NCBI GenBank assembly: GCA_963556065.3
Contig: CAUVYH020000020.1
Location: 1-64,000, forward strand
Reading direction: 5' to 3'
Origin: JBAXTE01 sp963556065
Lineage (GTDB): Bacteria; Bacteroidota; Bacteroidia; Bacteroidales; WCHB1-69
DNA: 64,000 bases
This document shows, piece after piece, positions 26,018-34,930 of this stretch. Both the position numbers and the translations under genes were made by a program. The notes below the pieces were generated by a model. That model was not told the DNA's origin. It did no database searches and saw only the letters and a list, made by a program, of their open reading frames with translations. Within the stretch, counting starts at the first letter, position 1. Every line of letters starts with the position of its first letter.

Positions 26018-26989
26018 CTACAATCTATGCCTGTACTGGTGGCTCTTTTTCTTCTTCCGAAGTTGAGTTTGCTTTCTCAAAAGATCATCTTCATCTTCGT
26101 CGTAACGCTGCGAGGATTTAAATAAATCGAAAAGCCCGCCTGCAATGGAAGCCGCGTTTTCAAGTCCACTGGCAATATCCATCGTGTTGTCCTGCCGATT
26201 AAATTGACCGGGATAGTTTGATGCAGAATGATTTCGGCTTTCAGTGTGACTTAACTTTTCATTCAGGTACAATTGGTAGCTGATTTTGGAAAAACTGCAA
26301 GCCCGGTCAATTTTGGAACCGTTGAACTCATATCCATTCTTTCCAAACCGAACTCCCTGAATTTTATCTGTATTTCCGTTTTTTCGAAATTCAATCGTAA
26401 TGCCTGACTGAATCAATTCCGATTTTAGTTCCTTCCAGTTCTTGCAATTTGGAATAGCAGATTTCAGGGCATGATAGATTTCGTATTTGGTTTTATCCGG
26501 CTCTTTCAACCGATGTTCCTTTACATTCTCCTTGCCTGAAGCAATATACAAACCGTACTTTTTGGTCAACTCCATACATACCTTGGTATTTCGCAGCCTT
26601 TCGTTCTGATCGGAAATCCGCTTCCCATTATTGTCGATCCGGTTAATTACAATGTGGATGTGCGGATGGTCGGTGTCGTGGTGCCGGACAATGATATATT
26701 GTGTATCACGGTATCCCATCTTTCCCATGTATTCTTGAGCCATGCCAACCATAAACTGATCGGTTAGCCTGTGTTTATCCTGAACCGAAAAGTCCAGCGA
26801 AATATGCGCAACCGGTTTTGCAATTTTCGGGTTTAACTTTTGCTGCGCGACGAAACTTTTGATAATCGATTCCTTATCTTTTAGTCTGACTCCTTCGGAA
26901 TAAAGCAAGCTGGCCTTTTCTTTATCCAGGACATAACCGATCACTCCACGGAATCCTTGTCCCTGTACAATTTTAGCAATCATCTTCAA
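26018..26989 (-). CDS. mobB: Relaxase/mobilization nuclease (MobB-type)
   Basis: The 323-residue protein has a relaxase domain with the HUH-type motif HHDTDHPHIHIVINRI (about residues 103-118), HISLDFS (about 61-67) and the N-terminal IGYVLDKEKA block. It would nick the element's oriT and pilot the strand into the recipient. The C-terminal 80 residues are basic (RKQTQLRKKKKSHQYRHRL). It overlaps the mobC-like gene by 17 bp. No coupling protein or transfer pore gene is in this window, so the element probably borrows a helper conjugation system. Confidence 0.9.
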   Translation of the reverse strand: MKMIAKIVQGQGFRGVIGYVLDKEKASLLYSEGVRLKDKESIIKSFVAQQKLNPKIAKPVAHISLDFSVQDKHRLTDQFMVGMAQEYMGKMGYRDTQYIIVRHHDTDHPHIHIVINRIDNNGKRISDQNERLRNTKVCMELTKKYGLYIASGKENVKEHRLKEPDKTKYEIYHALKSAIPNCKNWKELKSELIQSGITIEFRKNGNTDKIQGVRFGKNGYEFNGSKIDRACSFSKISYQLYLNEKLSHTESRNHSASNYPGQFNRQDNTMDIASGLENAASIAGGLFDLFKSSQRYDEDEDDLLRKQTQLRKKKKSHQYRHRL

Positions 26990-27335
26990 TTTTGCTGATT
27001 ACATTATCCAGCCTCTCGTTCATATATAGACAGTGCTTGTGTACACCCGGATACCCGGCGGCATTGGCTTTGTGTGCAATCTGGTTGATGTTGTTGGCCA
27101 TTCCACTCAGTTGTCGTATGTGGCTCATCAGATCAGGAGTTATGCGTTGTTTAACGATACTGACCTGGATACATTGGCGGATATATTCGCTTTGGTTAAT
27201 TCCGGCTTCAAGGGCCTTGGTCTTTAAGTATCTATATTCATCAATTGCCATTTTAATCGTTATTTTATGCCCTTTCTTTTCGGCAGGTGCTTTAGCTGGC
27301 CGCCCGCCGGTATTCCTGTTTTTAATTGTTTTCAT
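26973..27335 (-). CDS. mobA: Mobilization accessory protein (MobA/MobC-type)
   Basis: The 120-residue protein has a basic start and a ribbon-helix-helix-like segment (HKITIKMAIDEYRYLKTKALEAGINQSEYIRQ), then SGMANNINQIAHKANAAGYP, the conserved end of MobC-family proteins. It helps the relaxase open the origin of transfer. Translationally coupled to the relaxase by overlap. Confidence 0.88.
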   Translation of the reverse strand: MKTIKNRNTGGRPAKAPAEKKGHKITIKMAIDEYRYLKTKALEAGINQSEYIRQCIQVSIVKQRITPDLMSHIRQLSGMANNINQIAHKANAAGYPGVHKHCLYMNERLDNVISKIEDDC

Positions 27336-27382
27336 GCTTTGTACATTTAGGTGTTCAGATTAGACCGGCGGGACGTTTTTGG

Positions 27383-27500
27383 CCTCGCAGAGCAAGGTAT
27401 CGGTCAGACCGATGCACAAACTTGCTCCCCACTCCGACGGGATAGTTCTGCATGAATAGAACTAATAATGAATAGATTATCTGATTCTATGCAGAAATAT
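27383..27500. other. Candidate origin of transfer
   Basis: Just upstream of the mobilization genes lies a nested inverted repeat: outer AGCAAG / CTTGCT (27391-27396, 27421-27426) and inner ATCGGTC-A-GACCGAT (27399-27413). A second set of related motifs follows at 27450-27510 (TGCATGAATAGAAC and repeated GAATAGA/TCTATTCATT). Origins of transfer usually sit here, directly 5' of the mob genes. The nick site cannot be assigned from sequence alone. Confidence 0.45.
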
Positions 27501-27584
27501 CTGCTTCTATTCATTCCGGTTTATTTTTATTTATTCCTGTTCAGAATTATTCAGTTTTGGTTATTTGGTAGCTGGGGGATGAGT

Positions 27585-27914
27585 TTACATTTCGGTGATA
27601 TTATCAACAAAAGAAGGCATGGCACCAGGATCGGAAAAAGCTGACACAGGATTAATACTTTTCTGCTTGGTTTTAAGTCCAGGTTGAAGTTCATCTGTTT
27701 TGCTTTTGCCCTTTCCTTTCTTTTGCTCCCGTCTTGCTGCTGAATACAGACTTGTGAGATTTATCCTGCTTTTATCAATATTCAGTTCCTGGCTTAACCA
27801 GTCCCGGAAAAGGCTGCAACCCATTTCATCTATTTGGTCGGCATAATGATGGGCAATTAAGGAATAAATCCCAGCCTTGTTTTCAAGTAGTTTCTGCTTT
27901 AAAAATTCTTTCAT
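27585..27914 (-). CDS. Small basic protein of the mobilization region
   Basis: The 109-residue protein has a helical, acidic first half (KQKLLENKAGIYSLIAHHYA...SLFRDWLSQELNIDK) and a lysine-rich linker (ARREQKKGKGKSKTDEL). No domain is recognised. It lies between the oriT candidate and a small membrane protein, all on one strand, so it probably belongs to the mobilization operon. Confidence 0.65.
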   Translation of the reverse strand: MKEFLKQKLLENKAGIYSLIAHHYADQIDEMGCSLFRDWLSQELNIDKSRINLTSLYSAARREQKKGKGKSKTDELQPGLKTKQKSINPVSAFSDPGAMPSFVDNITEM

Positions 27915-27941
27915 TTGGTCGGGTATTTCGGGTATTTAGAT

Positions 27942-28379
27942 TTATTCTGGGATGGGATTTTTTCTCAGATATTCTTTCATGGCCTTGGTCTCCCTGTTTT
28001 CAATATTGGATTGGTAAAAGTTTTCATACCAGCGAAGTTTAGCTGAATCAATCGTTTCCTGGTTCTGATTGCTTTGAGAGATCAAATAAAATAGGGCTAA
28101 GAAAGAAATAGCCAATAGTAAAGGCAGACCCAACCTCCCCAGACCGTATGAGAACGCCTGCCAGCGCGGGTGCTCTCGGTCCAGCGCTAGGGTTCGTTGA
28201 GAAGCTTCTATTTTGTCGATGGCCTTGTTCAACGCTGTGTTTTGCAAAACAAAGTTCTGTTCCTGCTCTTTTCTCAAAATATGTAACATGGCCAGGGCAG
28301 TCTCGTCGAACCGATAATCGTACTTCAAAAAGTAATCGGCCTGCATTCGTTGAAAATCAATCTTGACATGCTCCATCAC
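27942..28379 (-). CDS. Small membrane protein of the mobilization region
   Basis: This 145-residue protein has one clear transmembrane segment (LGLPLLLAISFLALFYLISQ, about residues 90-110) with an N-terminal helical, probably cytoplasmic, part and a short C-terminal tail. It overlaps the end of the ParA-like gene by 4 nt, so the two are probably translated together. Function unknown. Confidence 0.7.
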   Translation of the reverse strand: MMEHVKIDFQRMQADYFLKYDYRFDETALAMLHILRKEQEQNFVLQNTALNKAIDKIEASQRTLALDREHPRWQAFSYGLGRLGLPLLLAISFLALFYLISQSNQNQETIDSAKLRWYENFYQSNIENRETKAMKEYLRKNPIPE

Positions 28380-29092
28380 GGTAATTTTTGAAGTTCTTTT
28401 TGAATCTTGATTTTCTCAATAAAGACGTATGCGCTCATTCCTTTTCCTTCAGAGATGTATCTCAGGATATTCTTATGAGGGGCAGCATCCGTATCAAAGT
28501 CACCAAAATAGCGGACTCCGCGAATATTGTCTGAATTAGCCTTGGCATAGCTTTCTATTTCATCAATCAGTGATTTGTAATTCTGAAAAGAAAACTCGTT
28601 GATATAAATGACAATGCTGAATTTCTGTTGATTCAAATGAGTAATGTTATCCAGGTAACTGGTGCAGGGAAGATAAGAACTGCCTCCGGCTATGACAATG
28701 TTGAAAATGAATTCAACATCGAGCTCATCGGCAATTTGTTTAAATTCTTCGATGGTGTAATCCTTTGAAAACAGGGAAGTAAACTGTTCGCTTTCGGGTG
28801 CGCCAAAATCAAGAAAGAAATCTTCATACGGTTTTTGTGCGAGGATCTGCAGGTTTTCAAACAACCGCTGCCGATCAATTTTGCCACGCTCATCCAGTAA
28901 ATTCATTTTTGCAAAGCGGGCTGGAGTCCGGCCCTGCAAGAATTTTAGCTGTTGTGTGCTTGATTTGACGGAACTGTCAAAATCAATAAAATAGGTCAGT
29001 GGATTGTCTTCATTTTTTAGTGCCAGTAAATAGGCGAGCATCGATTTGCCGCTACCGCCTTTACTTTGTAGAATAAAATTCATTTTCTTCAT
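28376..29092 (-). CDS. ParA/MinD-type P-loop ATPase
   Basis: The 238-residue protein begins KKMNFILQSKGGSGKSMLAY, with the deviant Walker A KGGSGKS of ParA/MinD ATPases, and has FIDFDSSVKSS as a switch-I-like block and DFFLDFGAPE as the Walker B region. It is likely to act in partitioning or positioning of the element during transfer. Coupled to the downstream membrane protein by a 4-nt overlap. Confidence 0.82.
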   Translation of the reverse strand: MKKMNFILQSKGGSGKSMLAYLLALKNEDNPLTYFIDFDSSVKSSTQQLKFLQGRTPARFAKMNLLDERGKIDRQRLFENLQILAQKPYEDFFLDFGAPESEQFTSLFSKDYTIEEFKQIADELDVEFIFNIVIAGGSSYLPCTSYLDNITHLNQQKFSIVIYINEFSFQNYKSLIDEIESYAKANSDNIRGVRYFGDFDTDAAPHKNILRYISEGKGMSAYVFIEKIKIQKELQKLP

Positions 29093-29186
29093 GGTGAGTA
29101 TTTTTAAAATTGAATGTGTTTTGATTGATTAAAAGAAACCTGCAGTTCAAAAAGGTAAAACCAATGATTGCCTGCCAGATGACAAT

Positions 29187-30161
29187 TTACCGTTTCAATC
29201 CAGGCCGTTTTAATTTTTGAGCTTGTCTCATTTGAGGTTTAAGTTTACGGCACAGGTATTCGTTTAAATCCTTGTACCCGGAATAGCAATAGGATAGGTC
29301 ATTGACATTGTTGCAGGCTGCCTGCAATTCCTGAACAGCCTTTTTCCCTGCCTGGTCATTATCAAAAAATGTGAAGATTCCTTTGTAGGCTGCGAGCATA
29401 CTTTTTACTTTTCCAAGATTCGATAGGGAATTGAGAACAATTACATCTATGGGGGCATTTTGCTGCTTTTGGATGGTAAGAAAGCTCAGAAAATCCATGA
29501 ATCCTTCAAAGAGCAGGCAATGGTTCTTATTTCGCTTTATCGATGTAATGTCTTTCGAAGTACATCCCTTGAAGTATTTGCTTCGCAGCTCATAGCCTCC
29601 TTTGTCATTTTCAAAGCCGACCGCATAATAAGACTTGTCAGTTGCTGAGTAATGAACTTCGCTGCAATGAATCCGGGCAATGGATAAATTGATTCGGCGC
29701 TCATCCAAATAATCAATTAATGCAGGGTTGCTAATCGGTTCAACCTTCAAGATTGTTATCGACGGCTCTGGTGACTTTACAATCATCTCCGGTTTTTCCC
29801 GGTGAAAAGAAAAGTCACCCGATGGGGCATTGTTACGCGGGTAGGTACTTGCGTCTACACTGTTATACTTTTTTTCTAAAATAGATATTGCTTCATGAAG
29901 TGAACAATGTTCCATTTTCATGACCAGATCGATCAATGTTCCGCCTTCACTGGTCCCATAATCAATCCACAGGTTTTTTGAATAATCCACTTTCATGCTT
30001 GCGTTGGGATCCTCCCGGAATGGTGAATGATACATCCCGTAATGGGAATGATCTTTCGCCGGGTAAATTCCCAAACCAGCCAGATATTGCCGGATGCTTA
30101 TTTGCTTTATTTCGTGCAGTGCCATAATCGCCAAATTTTTGTTGTTTCCTTTTCCTTTCAT
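29187..30161 (-). CDS. CHC2/TOPRIM DNA primase-like protein
   Basis: The 324-residue protein has a CHC2-like N-terminal module (IRQYLAGLGIYPAK...MYHSPFREDPNASMKV, DYGTSEGGTLIDLVMKME), then a TOPRIM domain (CLLFEGFMDFLSFL, about residues 210-223; TFFDNDQAGKKA, about 280-291). The usual CPFH zinc ligands are replaced by YHSPF, so the zinc site may be incomplete. Mobile elements in Bacteroidota often encode such primases to prime the transferred strand. Its start overlaps the HTH gene upstream by 4 nt. Confidence 0.88.
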   Translation of the reverse strand: MKGKGNNKNLAIMALHEIKQISIRQYLAGLGIYPAKDHSHYGMYHSPFREDPNASMKVDYSKNLWIDYGTSEGGTLIDLVMKMEHCSLHEAISILEKKYNSVDASTYPRNNAPSGDFSFHREKPEMIVKSPEPSITILKVEPISNPALIDYLDERRINLSIARIHCSEVHYSATDKSYYAVGFENDKGGYELRSKYFKGCTSKDITSIKRNKNHCLLFEGFMDFLSFLTIQKQQNAPIDVIVLNSLSNLGKVKSMLAAYKGIFTFFDNDQAGKKAVQELQAACNNVNDLSYCYSGYKDLNEYLCRKLKPQMRQAQKLKRPGLKR

Positions 30162-30514
30162 CGGGGATGTCTTTTACGTCTGGCACTCCGTGCTATTGTC
30201 AGACTGATCTTACCTGAATCGTGTTTGGGTTTGGTCTGGCTCTCCGCCCACTGTAGTATTTCTTTTCTGGAAAAGACCAGTTTGTTCCCGTACGTTTTAC
30301 AGGGAATATCTCCGGCAGAGGTTAGTTTGTAAATCTTGGCTTTGGAAGTTGGATAACCGTGTTCTTTCAACAACTCCAGGGCATCGGTCAGCGTGATGGT
30401 GTCGATCTGTGAAGGATTAGATGGTGGTTTAGGAAAAGCGCCGGAAATTGCTTCGCTTACAATTGCCCGCAGCTCATCGGGTGTGGTCAGAATAATGTTT
30501 GACATGGCTTTCAA
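30158..30514 (-). CDS. Excisionase-like helix-turn-helix protein
   Basis: The 118-residue protein has a MerR/excisionase-type HTH in the middle (ITLTDALELLKEHGYPTSKA...YKLTSAGDIPCKTYGNKLVF...RKEILQWAESQ, about residues 45-95) and a basic C-terminal tail. It probably assists excision or regulates the operon that starts here. Upstream, 30515-30728 contains a TTTACACTT motif near 30521 and GTGTAAAG at 30708 in opposing orientation, both close to HTH genes. Confidence 0.75.
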   Translation of the reverse strand: MKAMSNIILTTPDELRAIVSEAISGAFPKPPSNPSQIDTITLTDALELLKEHGYPTSKAKIYKLTSAGDIPCKTYGNKLVFSRKEILQWAESQTKPKHDSGKISLTIARSARRKRHPR

Positions 30515-30728
30515 TTTTAGTTTTACACTTGGTACTGATTAAATTCAGATGTAAAATAAAAATGAATGCAGTTGTAAATCAAACAGATAAATAGCTTTAC
30601 ACGAACAGGACAGTTGAAGACAAATTCGGCCAAACTGAACTAAGCAATGTCTTTAACAACATTTTTCACTTGCTATTTTGTGCCGAATTGTATCAATATT
30701 GACGGAGTGTAAAGCTGAAAAATTTATT

Positions 30729-31142
30729 TTACTTTTTGTTCTTTTTATTTTGAAGTTGCTCCAGAATCTGGTCGGGAGGAAAGATTTTGATATCCGGCAA
30801 AACGCTGGATTGAACAGGGGTTATAAATCCGTCTCTGATCCATTTGTCAAGTGTTGGCCGTGTGATTTTCAGCATCCGGGCTATATCTTTTTTGGCTACA
30901 ATCATTTCGCCGTTAATGATCTGGATATGTTCCTTATTAATTACAAGGTATCTTTTCAGGTTGTCTATTGCCACATCAATATTTTGAATCCGGGGAGTGA
31001 ATTTTTTCTTTACCGATATTTCGATGGTATCCATGTCGTAATCGGCCAACTCAGGATTTTGCTGGAGCTCGGCCACGATAACATTATAAATTGCAGTCTG
31101 CCTTGCTGATATTTTGTATTGCTTACGGCGTGGCATTATCAA
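30729..31142 (-). CDS. Helix-turn-helix DNA-binding protein
   Basis: The 137-residue protein has a long helical N-terminal part and a C-terminal MerR/excisionase-like HTH (AKKDIARMLKITRPTLDKWI...DGFITPVQ, about residues 87-112). A regulatory or excision role is likely from the location between the excisionase-like gene and the integrase. Not identified further. Confidence 0.7.
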   Translation of the reverse strand: MIMPRRKQYKISARQTAIYNVIVAELQQNPELADYDMDTIEISVKKKFTPRIQNIDVAIDNLKRYLVINKEHIQIINGEMIVAKKDIARMLKITRPTLDKWIRDGFITPVQSSVLPDIKIFPPDQILEQLQNKKNKK

Positions 31143-31299
31143 TCCTTTCGTTTAGTTAATTTCGCTTTTCATTTATAGCCTCATTTATGCCCCATCAACA
31201 TTATTGAAAATCGTATTGTACTTATAATCTGACATTTAAAAGGATCATCATTTCATTTATAACCCCACCTTCTTCTTTTTAAAAGGATATAACAAAAAA

Positions 31300-32532
31300 T
31301 CATCCAAAATTCGTCAGAAAGCTTGCGTTTTTTACTCGTTCTTCTTTCTCAAAAGAAGCCAAATAATTTTCTGTCGTTTTCAAATCGTTGTGACCTAAAC
31401 TTTCAGAAATATAAGCAATATTAGCACCACTTCGCTTTAAAACTGTGGCATAGGAATGCCGGGCAGTATAAGTGCTGAGTCCTTCAATATTCAAAGTTTT
31501 GCCAATCTTTCTGAGACGACGGTTACAATTGCTAATCACATCGCGCACCCTCTTCTTTGTTTGCATTGGAGTTTCCCCTCCTTTGAGAAAATCAAAAATA
31601 TAAGAATCAGGATTTATATTGGGATTTCCCCAACGATCAATTATTGCCTGCATTTCAGGAGTAATAACTGCACATATCTCTTTCTTAACTTTTGATGTTT
31701 TGATGGTTTTAGCGCGGATAAAATAGATTTCACCATTTTGAATATTGGAATGTTTCAATGTAACTAGGTCTGCAAAATTAATTCCGTTACAGAGATAAGA
31801 GAAGAACCACAAATCCCGGGCGTGTTCAGTCGCCTCGCTACCGTCAGTATAAGTTACAAGCGCTTTTATTTGCTGTAAACTCAAGGCTAACTTTCTTCCC
31901 TGTCCAGTTGGGATTTCATATTTACCCTGCCCAAAAGGATATTGCTTTTCTTTAATAATACCTAACGAAAGAGCGTCATTCATAATTGATCGGATAGCCC
32001 GACATCTCATTCCCACTGTTGTAAAGTTTTTTCCAGTAGTGACCAGATGTTTCTCAAATTTATTCAGCCATGACACTGTTACATAGTCAAATGGAATATT
32101 TTTTCCGGCGAAATCTTCGATAGCTTTCAAAGTATCTTTGTAATAGTTATATGATCCAATCCGGTTTTCATTCAATAGAGTTTCGATTTTTGCTTGAAAT
32201 GCTGTTCCAAGTGTTTTGTCTGAAAGACCTTTTCCTAGCCTGACATTTAAACTTTCAAAAGTAAATTCATGCTCATTTACTAAAGCCTCCACATTTGATT
32301 TGATGTACGAAAAGCTATTTTCAAGATCACGCCTAATCTCAGAGAGCAACTTATTTTTAGTTTCAGCCAATGATGTCCATTCTTCATTTGATAAAGTTTT
32401 TCCGGTAGAATAATATCTCTGTTTGCCCTTCTGGACAACCTGCACTTTCACCGGATAATTACCATCCATTTTTTCTCTTCTTGTATCAAGAGTCAATATT
32501 ACAGAAACGCCATCTTTAGAATATTTAAGCAT
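31300..32532 (-). CDS. int: Tyrosine site-specific recombinase (integrase)
   Basis: I prefer the ATG at 32532 (MLKYSKDGVSVILTLDTRRE), the usual start of Bacteroidota integrases, over a GTG at 32571. The 410-residue protein has an arm-binding domain (residues 1-90), a SAM-like core-binding domain and the catalytic domain with the RHSYATVLKRSG block (R and H) and LGHNDLKTTENYL (H and nucleophile Y). It sits about 210 bp from a tRNA remnant, facing into the element, so it is the element's own integrase. Three ATTTGCATGTAA repeats lie around its 5' end. Confidence 0.93.
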   Translation of the reverse strand: MLKYSKDGVSVILTLDTRREKMDGNYPVKVQVVQKGKQRYYSTGKTLSNEEWTSLAETKNKLLSEIRRDLENSFSYIKSNVEALVNEHEFTFESLNVRLGKGLSDKTLGTAFQAKIETLLNENRIGSYNYYKDTLKAIEDFAGKNIPFDYVTVSWLNKFEKHLVTTGKNFTTVGMRCRAIRSIMNDALSLGIIKEKQYPFGQGKYEIPTGQGRKLALSLQQIKALVTYTDGSEATEHARDLWFFSYLCNGINFADLVTLKHSNIQNGEIYFIRAKTIKTSKVKKEICAVITPEMQAIIDRWGNPNINPDSYIFDFLKGGETPMQTKKRVRDVISNCNRRLRKIGKTLNIEGLSTYTARHSYATVLKRSGANIAYISESLGHNDLKTTENYLASFEKEERVKNASFLTNFG

Positions 32533-32543
32533 ATAATTTATAA

Positions 32544-32621
32544 ATTTGCATGTAACTTTTAAATAACTCACAGTATATCTGAATAAAAGCCACCAATTAT
32601 TTGCATGTAATTTGCATGTAA
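32544..32621. repeat. Three ATTTGCATGTAA direct repeats
   Basis: A 12-bp sequence occurs at 32544-32555, 32599-32610 and 32610-32621, all in the same orientation, between the integrase start and the tRNA remnant. This is where arm-type integrase-binding sites usually lie; the repeats could also be operators for the integrase promoter. Confidence 0.65.
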
Positions 32622-32744
32622 ATATAGCAAAAAGTTACAGAATAAAGAAAATAAATATAATCATATTTTGTTTTAAAATACTTATATACAGTATTTTAAT
32701 AAATATAAATAAATTAATGGAATTAGAAAAAATGACAAAAAGCT

Positions 32745-32788
32745 GATTCATAATCATGAGGTCGCCGGATCATGCCCGGCTCTCGCTA
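32745..32788 (+). other. Attachment site: orphaned 3' half of a tRNA gene (CAT anticodon)
   Basis: The sequence keeps an anticodon loop TTCATAA (CAT at 32749-32751), the 3' anticodon stem TCATG, an AGGTC variable loop, a T stem GCCGG / CCGGC (32764-32768, 32776-32780) and an acceptor strand TCTCGCT plus A. The 5' half is absent and the T loop is ATCATGC instead of TTC-type, so it is not a functional tRNA. It is the classical right-end scar of an element integrated into a tRNA 3' end, with the native terminator after it. I infer that the restored tRNA is at the far end, outside the window. Confidence 0.75.
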
Positions 32789-32798
32789 CTTGATTTTT

Positions 32799-32831
32799 AA
32801 GCAGTTAAGATAATATCTTAGCTGCTTTTTT
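32799..32831 (+). terminator. Intrinsic terminator of the former tRNA gene
   Basis: A 14-bp hairpin (AAGCAGTTAAGATA / TATCTTAGCTGCTT, one G-T wobble, one-base loop) is followed by a T run. It directly follows the tRNA remnant on the plus strand. From here to 33566 I see no gene. Confidence 0.8.
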
Positions 32832-33566
32832 GTTTTAGCGAAATCAAAAGCCAGGTTAATTCGGATCAAACAAAATTTCGGAAGTGAAATGTTGGGTAAG
32901 CCAAAGATAAATTGAAATCCTGTTTTATTCGGGCAGACTTTTATATAACAACATTTCAAAACTTGCTCTATTCCGGCACAAAAAAGGGAAAAGCCTTTAT
33001 TTTAGGTAATCCGGCAGACGACTGTTGCATTCGTTCTTAAACCCCGGATTCCATTTCACTTCACCGGGATAATCGAACATGTGACATCATTATTTCTACA
33101 TGCTGACTAAAAGTTGGAAAAGTGCTTAATTAAACAGCATTGGAATTAAGACATTTACCTGACTGGCAATAAAATAACACATTATTCCAAAGGTTATTCT
33201 TGTGATTACGAACAAGCTCAATAATCAGATTACGGTATTTGGAGTGTTCATTTCCCCATTCTCAAATATGGAGGGCGCTTTTTGGTTACCAAATATTGAC
33301 AATTCTTAATAAAACTGCAATTAGCTGAAATAAATGTTTAGTTGTTTAATAACCTTAACTACAAACTGGATAACATTTAGCTAACCTGCCCGACTTAAGT
33401 TTGAACTGACAGAATTCAAACCCAACGTTGACACAAACATGTTGAGAATAAACACAAACGCCAACAAATTGAAACTGGGAAAAACTTGCAAGGCAAAAAT
33501 AATTCTCAGGCAACATGCGTGTTCTCCCAATATTCAATCGAACAATTAAAACCAAATTATCGACCT

Positions 33567-34655
33567 ATGAAATTAACAGCACTTTTCCTGTTTATGTGTT
33601 CAGCAGGCATAACCTGTATCGCTCAGGATATGAACAACATTCAGTTTCCGCACATGCAAAAAACGAGTGCGAGAAAAGAAATCAAAATCCCGAACATTGA
33701 AGGCTATCAAACATTAAAATGTGATTTTCACATCCATACCATTTTTTCGGATGGTGTAGTTTGGCCAACAGTAAGGGTTGATGAAGCATGGGCTGAGGGT
33801 CTTGATGCAATCGCAATTACCGATCATATCGAGAATCAACCTTCGAAAAAGTATGTTTCAGGCGATCACAATGCCTCATATGAAATGGCAATTGACGAAG
33901 CCAATGCAAAAAACATCCTTTTAATCCGTGCAGGTGAAGTAACCCGGGCTATGCCTCCCGGCCACCTAAACGCCCTTTTCCTGAATGACGTAAATCCGGT
34001 TGATACGCCCAACCCGGTTGATGCCCTGCTCGCCGCTAAAAAGCAAGGCGCTTTTATCATATGGAACCATCCGGGATGGAAAGCGCAACAACCCGATACC
34101 TGCCAATGGATGCCCATGCACCAGGAATTGTTCGAAAAAGGACTGATCAATGGAATCGAAGTTTTTAACGAACAGGAATATTACCCCATTGTGCTAGATT
34201 GGTGCTTAAACCGCAAAATATCAGTAATCAGCAATTCTGACATTCACGATGTTGCAGGGTATTTTTACGATCTGGAGAATGCCCATCGTCCGATGACCCT
34301 GGTTTTTGCCAAAGACCGCAGCATTCAATCCATCAAAGAGGCGCTATTCGAGAACCGCACTTTGGCTTATTTCGACAACAAGCTGGCAGGGAAACGAGAA
34401 CTTTTGGAAGCCATTTTTAGGGCATCGATATCGGTAAACCCAATTGGCAGACCAGATAAAAACAACCATCAGCATTACGAAGTTACAAATACTTCTGCCA
34501 TCCCCTTTATTGTTGAAAACATAAAAGGACAGACGACTACCGTTCCCGCAGAGTCAACAATTGTCGTCCCAATGGATTTAAACGACTACCGGGAACTTAC
34601 CGTACATAACCTTTATACCGGATCAAAAACAGTTCTTCATGTTACAATGCCCTAA
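33567..34655 (+). CDS. Secreted PHP-domain phosphoesterase
   Basis: Starting at the ATG at 33567 gives a clear signal peptide (MKLTALFLFMCSAGITCIAQ). The 362-residue protein then has PHP-type metal-binding motifs: DFHIHTIFSDG, AITDHIE, NHPGW and SNSDIHD, which together form the usual trinuclear metal site. The C-terminal 80 residues form a beta-rich extension. The sequence resembles the periplasmic Sb-PDE-type phosphodiesterases. The substrate is not shown; it is followed by a SusC/SusD pair, so it may process a phosphorylated substrate taken up by them. Confidence 0.85.
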   Translation: MKLTALFLFMCSAGITCIAQDMNNIQFPHMQKTSARKEIKIPNIEGYQTLKCDFHIHTIFSDGVVWPTVRVDEAWAEGLDAIAITDHIENQPSKKYVSGDHNASYEMAIDEANAKNILLIRAGEVTRAMPPGHLNALFLNDVNPVDTPNPVDALLAAKKQGAFIIWNHPGWKAQQPDTCQWMPMHQELFEKGLINGIEVFNEQEYYPIVLDWCLNRKISVISNSDIHDVAGYFYDLENAHRPMTLVFAKDRSIQSIKEALFENRTLAYFDNKLAGKRELLEAIFRASISVNPIGRPDKNNHQHYEVTNTSAIPFIVENIKGQTTTVPAESTIVVPMDLNDYRELTVHNLYTGSKTVLHVTMP

Positions 34656-34930
34656 TCATAAAACACCGAAAACAGATACGTTGAAATCAGGCACCTGACG
34701 ATTCGACTCTGATAGCGACTTCACGCAATAAACCGGGTGCAGCAACTTCAATTTAAGGATGTTCCGAATTCAAAAAGACAAAAACCTTAATTGAAGATTA
34801 ATTCAATCACAATCAAATTTAAATAATACTTGAAGATTTTTGCTGACGGATAAAAATGCAAAAACGACGGACAATCATTCCAGAACACACTGTAAACAAA
34901 TTTAATGCACTAGAAAAAACGTACAAGTCT

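Noticed and set aside
32740..32790. A functional tRNA gene (CAT anticodon)
   Set aside because: The 5' half (acceptor and D arm) is absent and the T loop lacks the TTC sequence; only a 3' scar remains.
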